This document shows positions 1-8,839 of a stretch of DNA of 64,000 bases, in pieces. A program made the position numbers and the translations under genes. The notes below the pieces were generated by a model, which had not been told where the DNA came from, did no database searches, and was given only the letters and a program-made list of their open reading frames with translations. The stretch lies in contig JAIQGL010000017.1 of NCBI GenBank assembly GCA_020072585.1, forward strand, positions 213,223 through 277,222, written 5' to 3'. The stretch is from Terriglobia bacterium. Its GTDB lineage: Bacteria; Acidobacteriota; Terriglobia; Terriglobales; Acidobacteriaceae. The number at the start of each line of letters is the position of its first letter. The first letter of the stretch is position 1.

Positions 1-851
1 GCACCACTCCGGAATATTTTGAGATTCGCACCTGGCCGTTCCAGAGCGGCGCCGGATTTACTGAAGATGACGTGACCAACGCAGCCAATGTCGCCGCTAT
101 CGGTGAAACGGTGCGAAAGAACCTCTTCTCCACAACCGAGGCCGTGGGCAAGACGATCCGCATCGGAAACCTGCCCTTCAAAGTGGTGGGCGTCCTCGTG
201 GCCAAAGGACAGTCGCCGGCCATGAATGAAGATCAGGACGACACGATTATCGTGCCCCTGACGACGCTGCAAAAGAAGATTACCGGGCAACCGTGGCTGC
301 GCTTCATCATGGTTTCCGCCAAGTCCCGCTCCGGCAGTTATGCCGCGCAGCAGCAGATTCAAGCCTTGCTGCGCGACCGGCACCGCATCCGCCAGGAACA
401 GCCGGATGATTTCACCGTCCGCAATCTGGCGGACCTGGCGGACCTGGCTTCAGAAGCCAGCAAGGTGATGACGGGCTTGCTGGCGTCCATTGCCGGCGTG
501 TCGCTACTTGTCGGTGGAATCGGGATCATGAATATTATGCTGGTTTCCGTCACCGAGCGCACGCGGGAGATCGGGGTCCGGATGGCGATCGGAGCAACCG
601 AGGGCGACGTGCAGCGGCAGTTCCTGATCGAGGCTGTTGTGATGAGCCTGATCGGCGGCGCCTTGGGGATTGCAGTTGGGGTCGGGGCCTCGCTTCTGAT
701 CGCTTCGACGGCGGGGTGGCCGATTTTGGTTTCCGCCAGCGCCATTGCCGGGGCCGCGGTTGTCGCCATGGCGATTGGGATTTTCTTTGGATATTATCCG
801 GCGCAGAAAGCGGCGCGGCTGGACCCGATTGAGGCGCTACGATACGAATGA
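1..851 (+). CDS. MacB-like ABC transporter permease, 5' end outside window
   Basis: This is the C-terminal part of an FtsX/MacB-type permease whose start lies left of the window; the reading frame is open from base 3. Visible are the end of the periplasmic MacB core domain (PEYFEIRTWPF, a DQDD-type loop, PLTT) and then the FtsX domain with a membrane segment over GGIGIMNIMLVSVTERTREI and two further hydrophobic helices. It ends FFGYYPAQKAARLDPIEALRYE, the usual tail of this family. Family knowledge: such permeases work with a MacB/LolD ATPase, often in export of peptides or lipophilic compounds. The next gene is a close paralogue 19 bp away, so the two may form one heterodimeric transporter. 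The ATPase and any membrane-fusion protein are presumably upstream. Confidence 0.85.
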   Translation, partial: TTPEYFEIRTWPFQSGAGFTEDDVTNAANVAAIGETVRKNLFSTTEAVGKTIRIGNLPFKVVGVLVAKGQSPAMNEDQDDTIIVPLTTLQKKITGQPWLRFIMVSAKSRSGSYAAQQQIQALLRDRHRIRQEQPDDFTVRNLADLADLASEASKVMTGLLASIAGVSLLVGGIGIMNIMLVSVTERTREIGVRMAIGATEGDVQRQFLIEAVVMSLIGGALGIAVGVGASLLIASTAGWPILVSASAIAGAAVVAMAIGIFFGYYPAQKAARLDPIEALRYE

Positions 852-870
852 AGAGGAGTTGCCGACACCG

Positions 871-2088
871 ATGTCGTTGAACACTATATTTCGAGAGGCG
901 CTGCAGGCGCTGGTGCGCAACCGGGTCCGCAGCCTGCTGACCATGCTGGGAATCATCATGGGAGTAGGGTCATTCATCTGTGTTGTGGCTGTCGGCAATG
1001 CGGGTTCCAGCCGTGTGGAAACGCAACTCAGCAATGTGGGTGACAACCTGATTTGGGTTGAAGCCGGCAGCCGCGCTCGCAGCGGAGTCCGCATCGGCAG
1101 CCGCGGAACCAGGACCCTGATGGTGGGAGACAGCCGGACTGTCCTGGACCAGGTCCCCGGCATCAAGAGCGCCTCTCCGAATGTCGATGGGCGCATTCAG
1201 GCGATCTACGGCAACCTCAACTGGGGTACGCAATACCGGGGGGTAGGCCCGGAGTACTTTGAAATCCGCAAGTGGGAGGTGCGCCTCGGCGCCGCGTTCA
1301 CTCAGGACGATATGGAGCGCAACGCCGCTGTATGCGTGCTTGGCCAGACCGTGGCAGCGAACCTGTTTGAGGATGAAGACCCAATCAGCAAGACCATTAA
1401 CATTAAGTCGGTGCCTTTCAAGGTGATTGGCGTGCTCCAGGGCAAGGGGTTCTCCGCCACAGGGCAGGACCAGGATGATTTTGTCGTGATGCCTCTGACC
1501 ACCGCGCAGAAAAGGATCACGGGCGCAGAGTGGCTGGACGACATCTTTTTTTCCGCTGCCTCAAGAGAAGAGATTCCCGAGGTCACCAAACGGATCATCG
1601 GCGTGATGCGCGAGAGACATCATCTCCGGGCGGGCGAAGACAATGACTTCAACATTCGCACGCCGGAGGAACTCATTCGCGCGCAGCTCGCCGCAGCCAA
1701 TGTATTCACGCTCTTGCTGGGGAGCGCTGCCTCCTTGTCCCTGCTGGTTGGGGGAATCGGGATCATGAACATTATGCTGATTTCCGTCACCGAGCGCACT
1801 CGCGAGATCGGCATCCGTCTGGCGGTTGGGGCTACCGAGCAGGACATCCAGATGCAATTCTTGAGTGAAGCTATCGTGATGAGCCTGATTGGCGGCATGC
1901 TCGGTGTTCTTGCCGGCGTCCTGGGAGCGCTCTTGTTGCAGAACACGCTGCACTGGGAGATGCAGCTCTCAACCCAGATCATGGCGATTGCTGGCTTGTT
2001 TTCCGCGGCGGTGGGAATCTTTTTTGGTTATTACCCGGCGCGAAAAGCCGCACAACTCGATCCGATTGAGGGTCTGCGCTTCGAGTAA
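871..2088 (+). CDS. MacB-like ABC transporter permease
   Basis: A full-length permease of 405 residues. It has an N-terminal membrane helix (about residues 20-42, SLLTMLGIIMGVGSFICVV), a periplasmic MacB core domain to about residue 270, and a C-terminal FtsX domain with three helices that contains GGIGIMNIMLISVTERTREI. The tail FFGYYPARKAAQLDPIEGLRFE almost repeats that of the upstream gene, so the pair looks like a tandem duplication. The frame is open further upstream, but ATG 871 has a GAGGAG-type ribosome site at about 853-858 and starts at the conserved N-terminus. It is probably cotranscribed with the preceding permease. The substrate cannot be told from sequence. Confidence 0.88.
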   Translation: MSLNTIFREALQALVRNRVRSLLTMLGIIMGVGSFICVVAVGNAGSSRVETQLSNVGDNLIWVEAGSRARSGVRIGSRGTRTLMVGDSRTVLDQVPGIKSASPNVDGRIQAIYGNLNWGTQYRGVGPEYFEIRKWEVRLGAAFTQDDMERNAAVCVLGQTVAANLFEDEDPISKTINIKSVPFKVIGVLQGKGFSATGQDQDDFVVMPLTTAQKRITGAEWLDDIFFSAASREEIPEVTKRIIGVMRERHHLRAGEDNDFNIRTPEELIRAQLAAANVFTLLLGSAASLSLLVGGIGIMNIMLISVTERTREIGIRLAVGATEQDIQMQFLSEAIVMSLIGGMLGVLAGVLGALLLQNTLHWEMQLSTQIMAIAGLFSAAVGIFFGYYPARKAAQLDPIEGLRFE

Positions 2089-2117
2089 AACTTGAAACAG
2101 CCGAATTTTGAACCCAC

Positions 2118-3473
2118 CTATTCGTTATAGCGATTGAATGGATATTCGTTGATCCAGTGAAAACCACGGGTATTCAACAGGAACTTAGGCACTGGAACAC
2201 GGTGCAGTTTGGCATGAATCTGTTTGCCATCGACGTTCCCATCGAGCGTCATAGCGTCAGGTTGTGGCCGGTCAAATGCGATCTGCATACGCTGCCCGGG
2301 ATTTTCGCGTCTCCAGACTGTAACCGTTTTCTTTTGTACATCTGTTTGATGGATAAATCGCTGCCGCTTTCCGCCCACAGACTGGAAGACCACTTCAAAA
2401 CTGTTGTCGAAGATGGCCTGCTGCCAGCGCGATTGATCATTGAGCTGCGGAGGCTGGCCGCCAATCGTAAACTCATCCACCATCCATATCCCGTAAAGCG
2501 GGGCTGTTGGAGCAAGGAAGCCGGAGGTCCTGGCGCGCTGATAAGACGAGTAGAGGTCCGTCGAGGTCAAATACAGCCCCAACAGCAGCTGGGCAGCGAA
2601 GAACGACACATTCAGCCACCTGCGCTGAAAAAATGGACTGTGGACCTGTGGCTTTACTTCGCGATTGAACACAAAGAAGTTGGCCAATCGTTGCAGGTCC
2701 GGAAGCAGAAGCCACACGGACATGAGCAAGAGATGAAACGAGTAAAGTTTCACCGGAACGTCATAGCTCATGTTCATCATGAAGACATTGGTCATGGTGG
2801 CCGCGGAAACCAGAGCGCCCAGCATGCTGACGCGCGGAAAAAACAGCAGGATTCCGCCCACCATCTCCATCAACCCAGCAAAAATCTCATAGCTCCTGGA
2901 AGCTCCCAAGAAGGTCCATAGCAGGCTCATGGGAGTGGAGTCGCCGTTGGTCGTGAGCAGCCGTGAGAGCGGAGGGTCCGGCATCTGGTTCGGAATCACC
3001 TTGACTGCTCCGTAGCTGAGGAGCGCCGCTGCCAGCACAATGCGCACACAGAGTCTCAGCCATCCATGGAGCTTTTGGTAATTTGACCGTTTCCGGTCGA
3101 GCACTGACCACACGACCGCGGCAGTGATCGCCAGCACCGCGTAGCAGAGCGTTTTGACGTAGTCGTACGTGGTGTCTCCGCTGCCATTGGTGAAGACGGT
3201 GATCTTGTAACTCAAGTGCAGAACGTGCTCGGCGACCCATGGAACAAGAGCCCGCCAGAGACGGTCCCAATTCACGTCGAGAAAATCCGTATAGGGAATA
3301 AGGTCCACGGGAAATGGAAAGCTATAAAGGATGAAATAGATGAATGCCAACCTGAACCCAATGCGAGTGCCGAAGCTCCAGGGCACAGGCGGGGTAGCAC
3401 TTTCCAGCGCCGATCCCGGCTCGATCCTGGCTTGTGTTGCCGCTTGTCCATGGGATTCCCCTTGAATGTTCAT
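2118..3473 (-). CDS. DoxX-like multi-helix membrane protein
   Basis: This is a 451-residue membrane protein with an N-terminal cytoplasmic stretch of about 35 residues. It then has several hydrophobic helices: around residues 38-55, 110-127, 143-160, 200-240 and 250-265, and one near 293-305. The segment SYEIFAGLMEMVGGILLFFPRVSMLGALVSA matches the core of the DoxX/SURF4-like family, whose members are linked to redox or respiratory functions. The last 130 residues are soluble and beta-rich and may be a separate periplasmic domain (GQRMQIAFDRPQPDAMTLDG). It converges on the permease pair with a 29-bp gap. Substrate and partner are unknown; the DoxX label rests on the helix pattern and the glycine-rich core. 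Confidence 0.7.
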   Translation of the reverse strand: MNIQGESHGQAATQARIEPGSALESATPPVPWSFGTRIGFRLAFIYFILYSFPFPVDLIPYTDFLDVNWDRLWRALVPWVAEHVLHLSYKITVFTNGSGDTTYDYVKTLCYAVLAITAAVVWSVLDRKRSNYQKLHGWLRLCVRIVLAAALLSYGAVKVIPNQMPDPPLSRLLTTNGDSTPMSLLWTFLGASRSYEIFAGLMEMVGGILLFFPRVSMLGALVSAATMTNVFMMNMSYDVPVKLYSFHLLLMSVWLLLPDLQRLANFFVFNREVKPQVHSPFFQRRWLNVSFFAAQLLLGLYLTSTDLYSSYQRARTSGFLAPTAPLYGIWMVDEFTIGGQPPQLNDQSRWQQAIFDNSFEVVFQSVGGKRQRFIHQTDVQKKTVTVWRRENPGQRMQIAFDRPQPDAMTLDGNVDGKQIHAKLHRVPVPKFLLNTRGFHWINEYPFNRYNE

Positions 3474-3887
3474 TCATCCTCCTGCCGGTATCCGGCCCAT
3501 TTTGAAGCCTTGGGTTATTTAGTTGGCCTGTCCAATAACCATGCGTCCACTTATCGATAGCAAACTCAGCCACGCCCTCCCGCGGAAGTCACGAACCGAC
3601 GAGGGCGCATATGTTAGAACCCAGCCTGTGCCCGCAGACGGCCAACAATTCGCGGCGCGAGCACTGCCATTGGAATATCTGGTATAAACCATTTCGCTGT
3701 CCTTAGTGAATGATAGTGTGCCTTGGACCGGGATGGGTCAGCAACACAGCAGTGCCCAGGCAAGCGGATCACAACAAGAATTCTAATCACGCGAGGGTTG
3801 GCGTGCACTCCAGCTCTGCAAATCCGCATCCAACTCTAAGTACAATTTAAGGCGACAAAGTCAATTCACACCAGAAATTCACTCAGA
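3474..3887. other. Intergenic region upstream of treS
   Basis: About 410 bases between two divergent genes. I see no convincing gene. A TACAAT hexamer at 3841-3846 could be a -10 element for treS, but no good -35 lies at the right distance. No strong ribosome site precedes the ATG at 3888. Confidence 0.4.
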
Positions 3888-6800
3888 ATGAAAGATTGGT
3901 ATAAAGACGCAATTATTTACGAAGTCCATGTCCGCGCTTTTTTTGACAGCGTGACGGACGGGATTGGCGACTTTGGGGGGCTGACCCAGAAGCTCCCCTA
4001 CCTGGAAGACCTGGGAGTCACGGCAATCTGGCTTCTTCCCTTCTGTCCTTCGCCCTTGAAAGATGATGGCTATGACATCGCCGACTATACAAACGTTCAT
4101 CCTTCGTACGGCTCCTTGAAGGACTTTCAACGTTTCATGCGCGAAGCCAAGCGCCGCGAACTGAAGGTGATCACCGAGCTGGTGCTCAATCACACATCGG
4201 ACCAGCATTTATGGTTCCAGCGGTCGCGCCGGGCGCCGCCTGGAAGCCGCTGGCGCAACTTCTATGTCTGGAGTGACACGCAGGAAAAATATCGTGACGC
4301 GCGCATCATCTTCAAGGACTTTGAAGCCTCAAACTGGACCTGGGACCCGGTCGCCAAAGCCTATTTCTGGCATCGCTTTTATTCCCACCAGCCGGACCTC
4401 AACTGGGAGAATCCAGAGGTGCGCGAAGCCATGTTCGCCGCCGTGGATTTCTGGTTTGACCTTGGCGTGGACGGCCTGCGGCTGGACGCCGTGCCTTACC
4501 TCTATGAGCTCGAGGGCACTAACTGTGAGAACCTGCCCCAAACCCACGTCACGTTGAAAGAGTTGCGCAAGCATGTGGACGAAAAATATAAAGACCGCAT
4601 GCTGCTGGCGGAGGCCAACCAGTGGCCTGAAGACGCCGTTTCTTACTTCGGCAACGGTGATGAGTGCCATATGGCGTTCCATTTCCCGATCATGCCGCGG
4701 CTCTTCATGGGATTGCGCATGGAGGACCGGCACCCGATCACCGAGATCCTGCGCATCACGCCTGCTATCCCGGCAAATTGCCAGTGGGCCATGTTTCTGC
4801 GGAACCATGACGAACTTACGCTGGAAATGGTGACAGACGAAGAGCGCGATTACATGTACCGGACCTATGCCCATGACCGCAGCATGCGGATTAACCTTGG
4901 CATTCGCCGGCGCCTGGCCCCCTTGCTGGAAAATGACCGCCGCCGTATTGAATTAATGAACGCATTGCTGCTCTCCCTGCCCGGCACCCCTGTCCTTTAT
5001 TACGGAGACGAGATCGGCATGGGCGACAACATTTATCTTGGTGACCGGAATGGAGTTCGCACCCCCATGCAATGGAGCGCGGACCGCAACGCGGGCTTTT
5101 CGCGCGCCAACCCGCAGAAGCTTTACCTGCCGGTGAACATCGATCCCGAATATCACTACGAAGCTCTGAATGTGGAGACGCAGCAAAACAACGCCCATTC
5201 ACTGCTATGGTGGATGAAGCGGATGATCGCGCAGCGAAAGCAGCATCCTGCCTTTGGCCGCGGAACCATGGAGATCCTTTTTCCCGCCAACCGGAAGGTG
5301 CTGGCGTTTGTGCGCGAGCTTGCCGACGAGAAGATCCTGGTGGTTGCCAATCTTTCGCGCTTCACGCAATGCGTGGAGTTGGATCTGGCAAAACATCGCG
5401 ATGCAGTACCCGTGGAAGTCTTTGGGCGCAATCGTTTTCCTGCCATCGGCGAGCAGCACTATCTACTTTCGCTGGGGCCTCACGCGTTCCAATGGTTTCA
5501 CCTGCAGCCCCAGGAGTTAAGCCGGGAGTCGTTCGCGGTCACAGACCGGCCGGAAGATATACCTGTGCTCAGAGTAGCGGCGGGAATCCTCGACGCGGCC
5601 ACACGAAGCACGATTGAGCGGATGCTTCCCCGCGTTTTGCGCACGCGGCCCTGGTTCACCATCAAGCACCGCATGATCCGGGAGGTGAAAATCCATGACG
5701 CCATCGCTTTACCGGAAACCTCGGCCCAGGTCCTGCTGATTCGGATTGAGTATGCAGATGGTGAGCCGGACCTCCTCACGGTGCCGCTTTCATTGGCCAC
5801 AGGAGAACAGGCGGAAAGCATACTGCGGGACAAGGCACACATCGTCCTGGCGAAGTTGGAGGGACTACCGGAGGCCAACTCCATTGTTTACGGCGCCATC
5901 TTTGACCGGCAGTTCACTGATGCCTTGCTCATGGCCATGCTGCGCCGCCGCCGCTTCCGTGGCGAAAAGGGAGACATTGTCGGGACCCACACGCGTAAGT
6001 TTCGTGACGCATCAAGCCTGATTCGCTCCAGGCTGGAGCCCCAGCCGCAGACGCTGGATCTGAACAACATCAATGTCACCCTGGGTGAAGACTTTGTTCT
6101 CAAACTGTACCGCAGAGTAGAAGCCGGTCCCAATCCGGACCGCGAGATGGGCGAGTTCTTGACGAACAATACTGAATTCTCCCACATCGCCGCTACATTG
6201 GGCGCAATCGAATATCGTGTGGCGCACGACGAAACCGATGAAGTGACAACGCTCGGGACGCTCACCTCCTATTCGCGAAATACGACCGATGGATGGACCT
6301 ACATGCTGGACCATCTTGGATTGTTCTTTGAACGCGCGCTGTCAACGGGCGAGAACGATCCGCGATTAAAAGACCTGAAATCCGGCACTCCTCTGGAATT
6401 GGCTTATGAGCCGGTGCCCGCTCTGATCAATGAATTACTGGGAGGCCACTCTGAGAGTGCGCTCCTGCTGGGACGCCGCACGGCGGAACTGCACATTGCT
6501 TTGAGCGGACGTGCAGACATACCGGACTTTGCGCCCGAGCCTTTCACCGAATTCTACCGCCATGGCCTCTACCATGGATTTGTGGCGCAAATGAGCAAGT
6601 CGCTCGACGCTCTACGATTTCAAATGGCCACTCTGCCAGAGCCGGCACGGGAAGAGGCGCGGGCGATACTGGAACGCGAGGACACTCTGCGGGAACGTTT
6701 CACGGCTCTACGTGATACCCGAATTTCCGGAATGCGTATCCGTCACCACGGCGACTACCATCTGGCCAATGTGCTTCATACCGGAAGTGATTACATCATC

Positions 6801-7196
6801 ACGAACTTTGACGGAGATCACACGCGGCCCATGAGCGAGCGGCGCATCAAGCGGTCCCCCATCAAAGATGTTGCCAGCATGGTTCGCTCCTTTCATTACG
6901 TCTCGCACGCCGTCCTCTTCAACCGCGTTCCCGGCATCATTACGAACCCGGATGCCGATCCCAGGCTGGAACGGTGGGCTGAAGCCTGGTACCAGTGGGT
7001 GAGCGCGCTCTTTTTGCGAGGCTACTTTGAAACCGCCGGACCGGCGCAATGTCTGCCCAAAACACAAGCCGAGACAAAGGCCCTGCTGGATGCTTATACG
7101 CTTGAGAAAGGATTGCTCGAAGTGGAATATGAGCTTGAACGCAGGCCGGACTGGATCCGCATTCCTTTGCACGGAATTCTGGAACAGCTCCAATGA
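3888..7196 (+). CDS. treS: Trehalose synthase / maltokinase fusion protein
   Basis: A 1102-residue fusion of a GH13 trehalose synthase (about residues 1-540), which interconverts maltose and trehalose, and a maltokinase (about 570-1100), which makes maltose 1-phosphate from maltose and ATP. GH13 catalytic residues are visible: nucleophile Asp200 in GLRLDAV, acid/base Glu242 in LLAEANQ and Asp308 in RNHDEL. The kinase domain shows HHGDYHLANVL and, downstream, RPMSERRIKRSPIKDVASM, typical of maltokinases. In the metal-binding motif, normally DFEGE, this protein has NFDGD, so the usual Asp is Asn. The stop overlaps the malQ start by 4 bp. Family knowledge: maltose 1-phosphate feeds GlgE-type alpha-glucan synthesis; no glgE is in the window. 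Confidence 0.93.
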   Translation: MKDWYKDAIIYEVHVRAFFDSVTDGIGDFGGLTQKLPYLEDLGVTAIWLLPFCPSPLKDDGYDIADYTNVHPSYGSLKDFQRFMREAKRRELKVITELVLNHTSDQHLWFQRSRRAPPGSRWRNFYVWSDTQEKYRDARIIFKDFEASNWTWDPVAKAYFWHRFYSHQPDLNWENPEVREAMFAAVDFWFDLGVDGLRLDAVPYLYELEGTNCENLPQTHVTLKELRKHVDEKYKDRMLLAEANQWPEDAVSYFGNGDECHMAFHFPIMPRLFMGLRMEDRHPITEILRITPAIPANCQWAMFLRNHDELTLEMVTDEERDYMYRTYAHDRSMRINLGIRRRLAPLLENDRRRIELMNALLLSLPGTPVLYYGDEIGMGDNIYLGDRNGVRTPMQWSADRNAGFSRANPQKLYLPVNIDPEYHYEALNVETQQNNAHSLLWWMKRMIAQRKQHPAFGRGTMEILFPANRKVLAFVRELADEKILVVANLSRFTQCVELDLAKHRDAVPVEVFGRNRFPAIGEQHYLLSLGPHAFQWFHLQPQELSRESFAVTDRPEDIPVLRVAAGILDAATRSTIERMLPRVLRTRPWFTIKHRMIREVKIHDAIALPETSAQVLLIRIEYADGEPDLLTVPLSLATGEQAESILRDKAHIVLAKLEGLPEANSIVYGAIFDRQFTDALLMAMLRRRRFRGEKGDIVGTHTRKFRDASSLIRSRLEPQPQTLDLNNINVTLGEDFVLKLYRRVEAGPNPDREMGEFLTNNTEFSHIAATLGAIEYRVAHDETDEVTTLGTLTSYSRNTTDGWTYMLDHLGLFFERALSTGENDPRLKDLKSGTPLELAYEPVPALINELLGGHSESALLLGRRTAELHIALSGRADIPDFAPEPFTEFYRHGLYHGFVAQMSKSLDALRFQMATLPEPAREEARAILEREDTLRERFTALRDTRISGMRIRHHGDYHLANVLHTGSDYIITNFDGDHTRPMSERRIKRSPIKDVASMVRSFHYVSHAVLFNRVPGIITNPDADPRLERWAEAWYQWVSALFLRGYFETAGPAQCLPKTQAETKALLDAYTLEKGLLEVEYELERRPDWIRIPLHGILEQLQ

Positions 7197-8725
7197 GATT
7201 CCCTCGTTCGGCAGGAGTGCTGCTGCATCCCACATCACTGCCCGGTAGCTACGGAATCGGAGAGCTGGGGCCACAGGCATTGCGCTTTGCCGAATATCTG
7301 CATGCATCCGGAATCAAGATCTGGCAGGTGCTGCCATTGAATCCCACCGGCTATGGCGATTCTCCTTATCAATCTTTGTCGTCGTTTGCCGGCAATCCGC
7401 TGCTCATCAGCCTGGAAGCGCTGTCCGGAGAAGGCCTGTTCGATCAAGATGCATTGCATTCGGCGCCGGAATTTCCTGAAGGCCGGGTGGATTTCAGCGC
7501 GGTCATCCCCTGGAAATTTGGGTTGTTGAGAAAGGCCGCTTCTAATTTCTTCGCATCCCGCGCGACCCTCAAAAAAACGGATTACGAACATTTCGTTGAG
7601 AGCAATCGCTCCTGGTTGGATGACTACGCGCTCTTCATGGCCGCCAAAGACGCCCATCACGGAAAAACCTGGACCGCATGGGACCCTGACTTGGCTGGGC
7701 GTCGTCCGTCAGCAATCCAACACTGGTGCGAAAAGCTCTCCCCGGAAATAGCAGCATACAAGTATTGGCAGTTTAGGTTTTTCCACCAGTGGAATGAGAT
7801 CAAGTCCAATTGCACGCGGCTCGGCATCCGCATCATGGGAGATATTCCCATTTACGTCGCCCATGACAGCGCGGATGTCTGGGCAAACCCGGAAATGTTC
7901 TGGCTCGACCAGAATGGCAATCCACTCAAGGTTTCGGGCGTTCCACCGGACTACTTCAGTGCTACCGGTCAGCTTTGGGGAAACCCAATCTACCGCTGGG
8001 ACGTAATGAAGAGCTCGGGTTACCTCTGGTGGATTGAGAGACTTCGAGCTTCACTCAAAGTCTTTGACATGGTACGTCTGGACCATTTCCGCGGCTTTGA
8101 GGCCTATTGGGAAATTCCTGCCGGTGAGCCGACAGCCGTGAACGGCATATGGGTCAAAGGCCCAGGCGCCGAGCTTTTTCAGGCGCTCACTCATCGTCTG
8201 GGCCCGCTGCCAATCGTTGCCGAGAACCTGGGTGTGATCACGCCGGAGGTGGAAGCCATACGCAAACAGTTCGACTATCCGGGGATGGCGATCCTCCAAT
8301 TCGCGTTCAGCACTGATCCACAGGCGCCCACGTTTCGTCCGCATAATTATGCACAGCAACTCGTGGCCTACACCGGTGGGCATGACAATGACACCATGGT
8401 CGGCTGGTGGCGCTCCGGAGTGGCTCAGAGCACGCGCAGCCAGGCCGATGTGAAAAAAGAATACGCTGACGCGCAAGACTATTTCGGCATCGCGTCAGCG
8501 GACTTCGACCGTGAAGTGAATTGGATTTTTATTCGTGAAGTCATGAAGTCCGTGGCCGACACAGTGCTGGTCCCCATGCAGGACATTCTGGGACTGGGTA
8601 GCGAAGCGCGCATGAACACTCCGGGCACTCTTGGCGGTAACTGGACGTGGAGGCTGGCGCCCGATGGTCTTCAAGAGCAAGATCAGAACCGGTTGAAAAA
8701 GTTTGCGGAGATCTATGAGCGTTAG
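7193..8725 (+). CDS. malQ: 4-alpha-glucanotransferase (amylomaltase, GH77)
   Basis: A 510-residue GH77 enzyme that moves alpha-1,4-glucan segments between maltooligosaccharides and releases glucose. The N-terminus (RSAGVLLHPTSLPG, YGIGELG) is characteristic. Catalytic residues seen are nucleophile Asp297 in VRLDHFRG, acid/base Glu344 in IVAENLG and Asp398 in GGHDNDT. Length matches bacterial MalQ. Its ATG overlaps the treS stop (ATGA), so the two are translationally coupled. Together they connect maltooligosaccharides, maltose and trehalose in the cytoplasm. The gene converges with argS across a 114-bp gap that holds a hairpin. Confidence 0.95.
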   Translation: MRFPRSAGVLLHPTSLPGSYGIGELGPQALRFAEYLHASGIKIWQVLPLNPTGYGDSPYQSLSSFAGNPLLISLEALSGEGLFDQDALHSAPEFPEGRVDFSAVIPWKFGLLRKAASNFFASRATLKKTDYEHFVESNRSWLDDYALFMAAKDAHHGKTWTAWDPDLAGRRPSAIQHWCEKLSPEIAAYKYWQFRFFHQWNEIKSNCTRLGIRIMGDIPIYVAHDSADVWANPEMFWLDQNGNPLKVSGVPPDYFSATGQLWGNPIYRWDVMKSSGYLWWIERLRASLKVFDMVRLDHFRGFEAYWEIPAGEPTAVNGIWVKGPGAELFQALTHRLGPLPIVAENLGVITPEVEAIRKQFDYPGMAILQFAFSTDPQAPTFRPHNYAQQLVAYTGGHDNDTMVGWWRSGVAQSTRSQADVKKEYADAQDYFGIASADFDREVNWIFIREVMKSVADTVLVPMQDILGLGSEARMNTPGTLGGNWTWRLAPDGLQEQDQNRLKKFAEIYER

Positions 8726-8775
8726 CTGGTCCCTCTTCACCGCGGGCAGTCGCGTAACACGCTGTCTCCGCGTTG

Positions 8776-8810
8776 GACGAATGACACATTCGAGAATGTG
8801 CCAGCGTCCA
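8776..8810. terminator. Bipartite hairpin between convergent malQ and argS
   Basis: Inverted repeats nest here: outer GGACG (8776-8780) with CGTCC (8806-8810), inner CACATT (8786-8791) with AATGTG (8796-8801) around CGAG. There is no clear T-run, so a bidirectional termination role is only a guess from position. Confidence 0.35.
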
Positions 8811-8839
8811 GGCTCCGCGCCATATTTCGCTCTACTCTT

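Noticed and set aside
745..870. Longer N-terminus for the second permease
   Set aside because: The extra 42 codons overlap the upstream gene and are Arg/Trp-rich; ATG 871 with its ribosome site gives the conserved start.
2157..2921. 254-codon plus-strand frame opposite the DoxX-like gene
   Set aside because: Antisense shadow: rich in His/Gln/Arg, no ribosome site, and the opposite strand has a clear membrane protein.
3614..3829. 71-codon minus-strand frame upstream of treS
   Set aside because: No ribosome site, odd composition, and it occupies the promoter region of treS.
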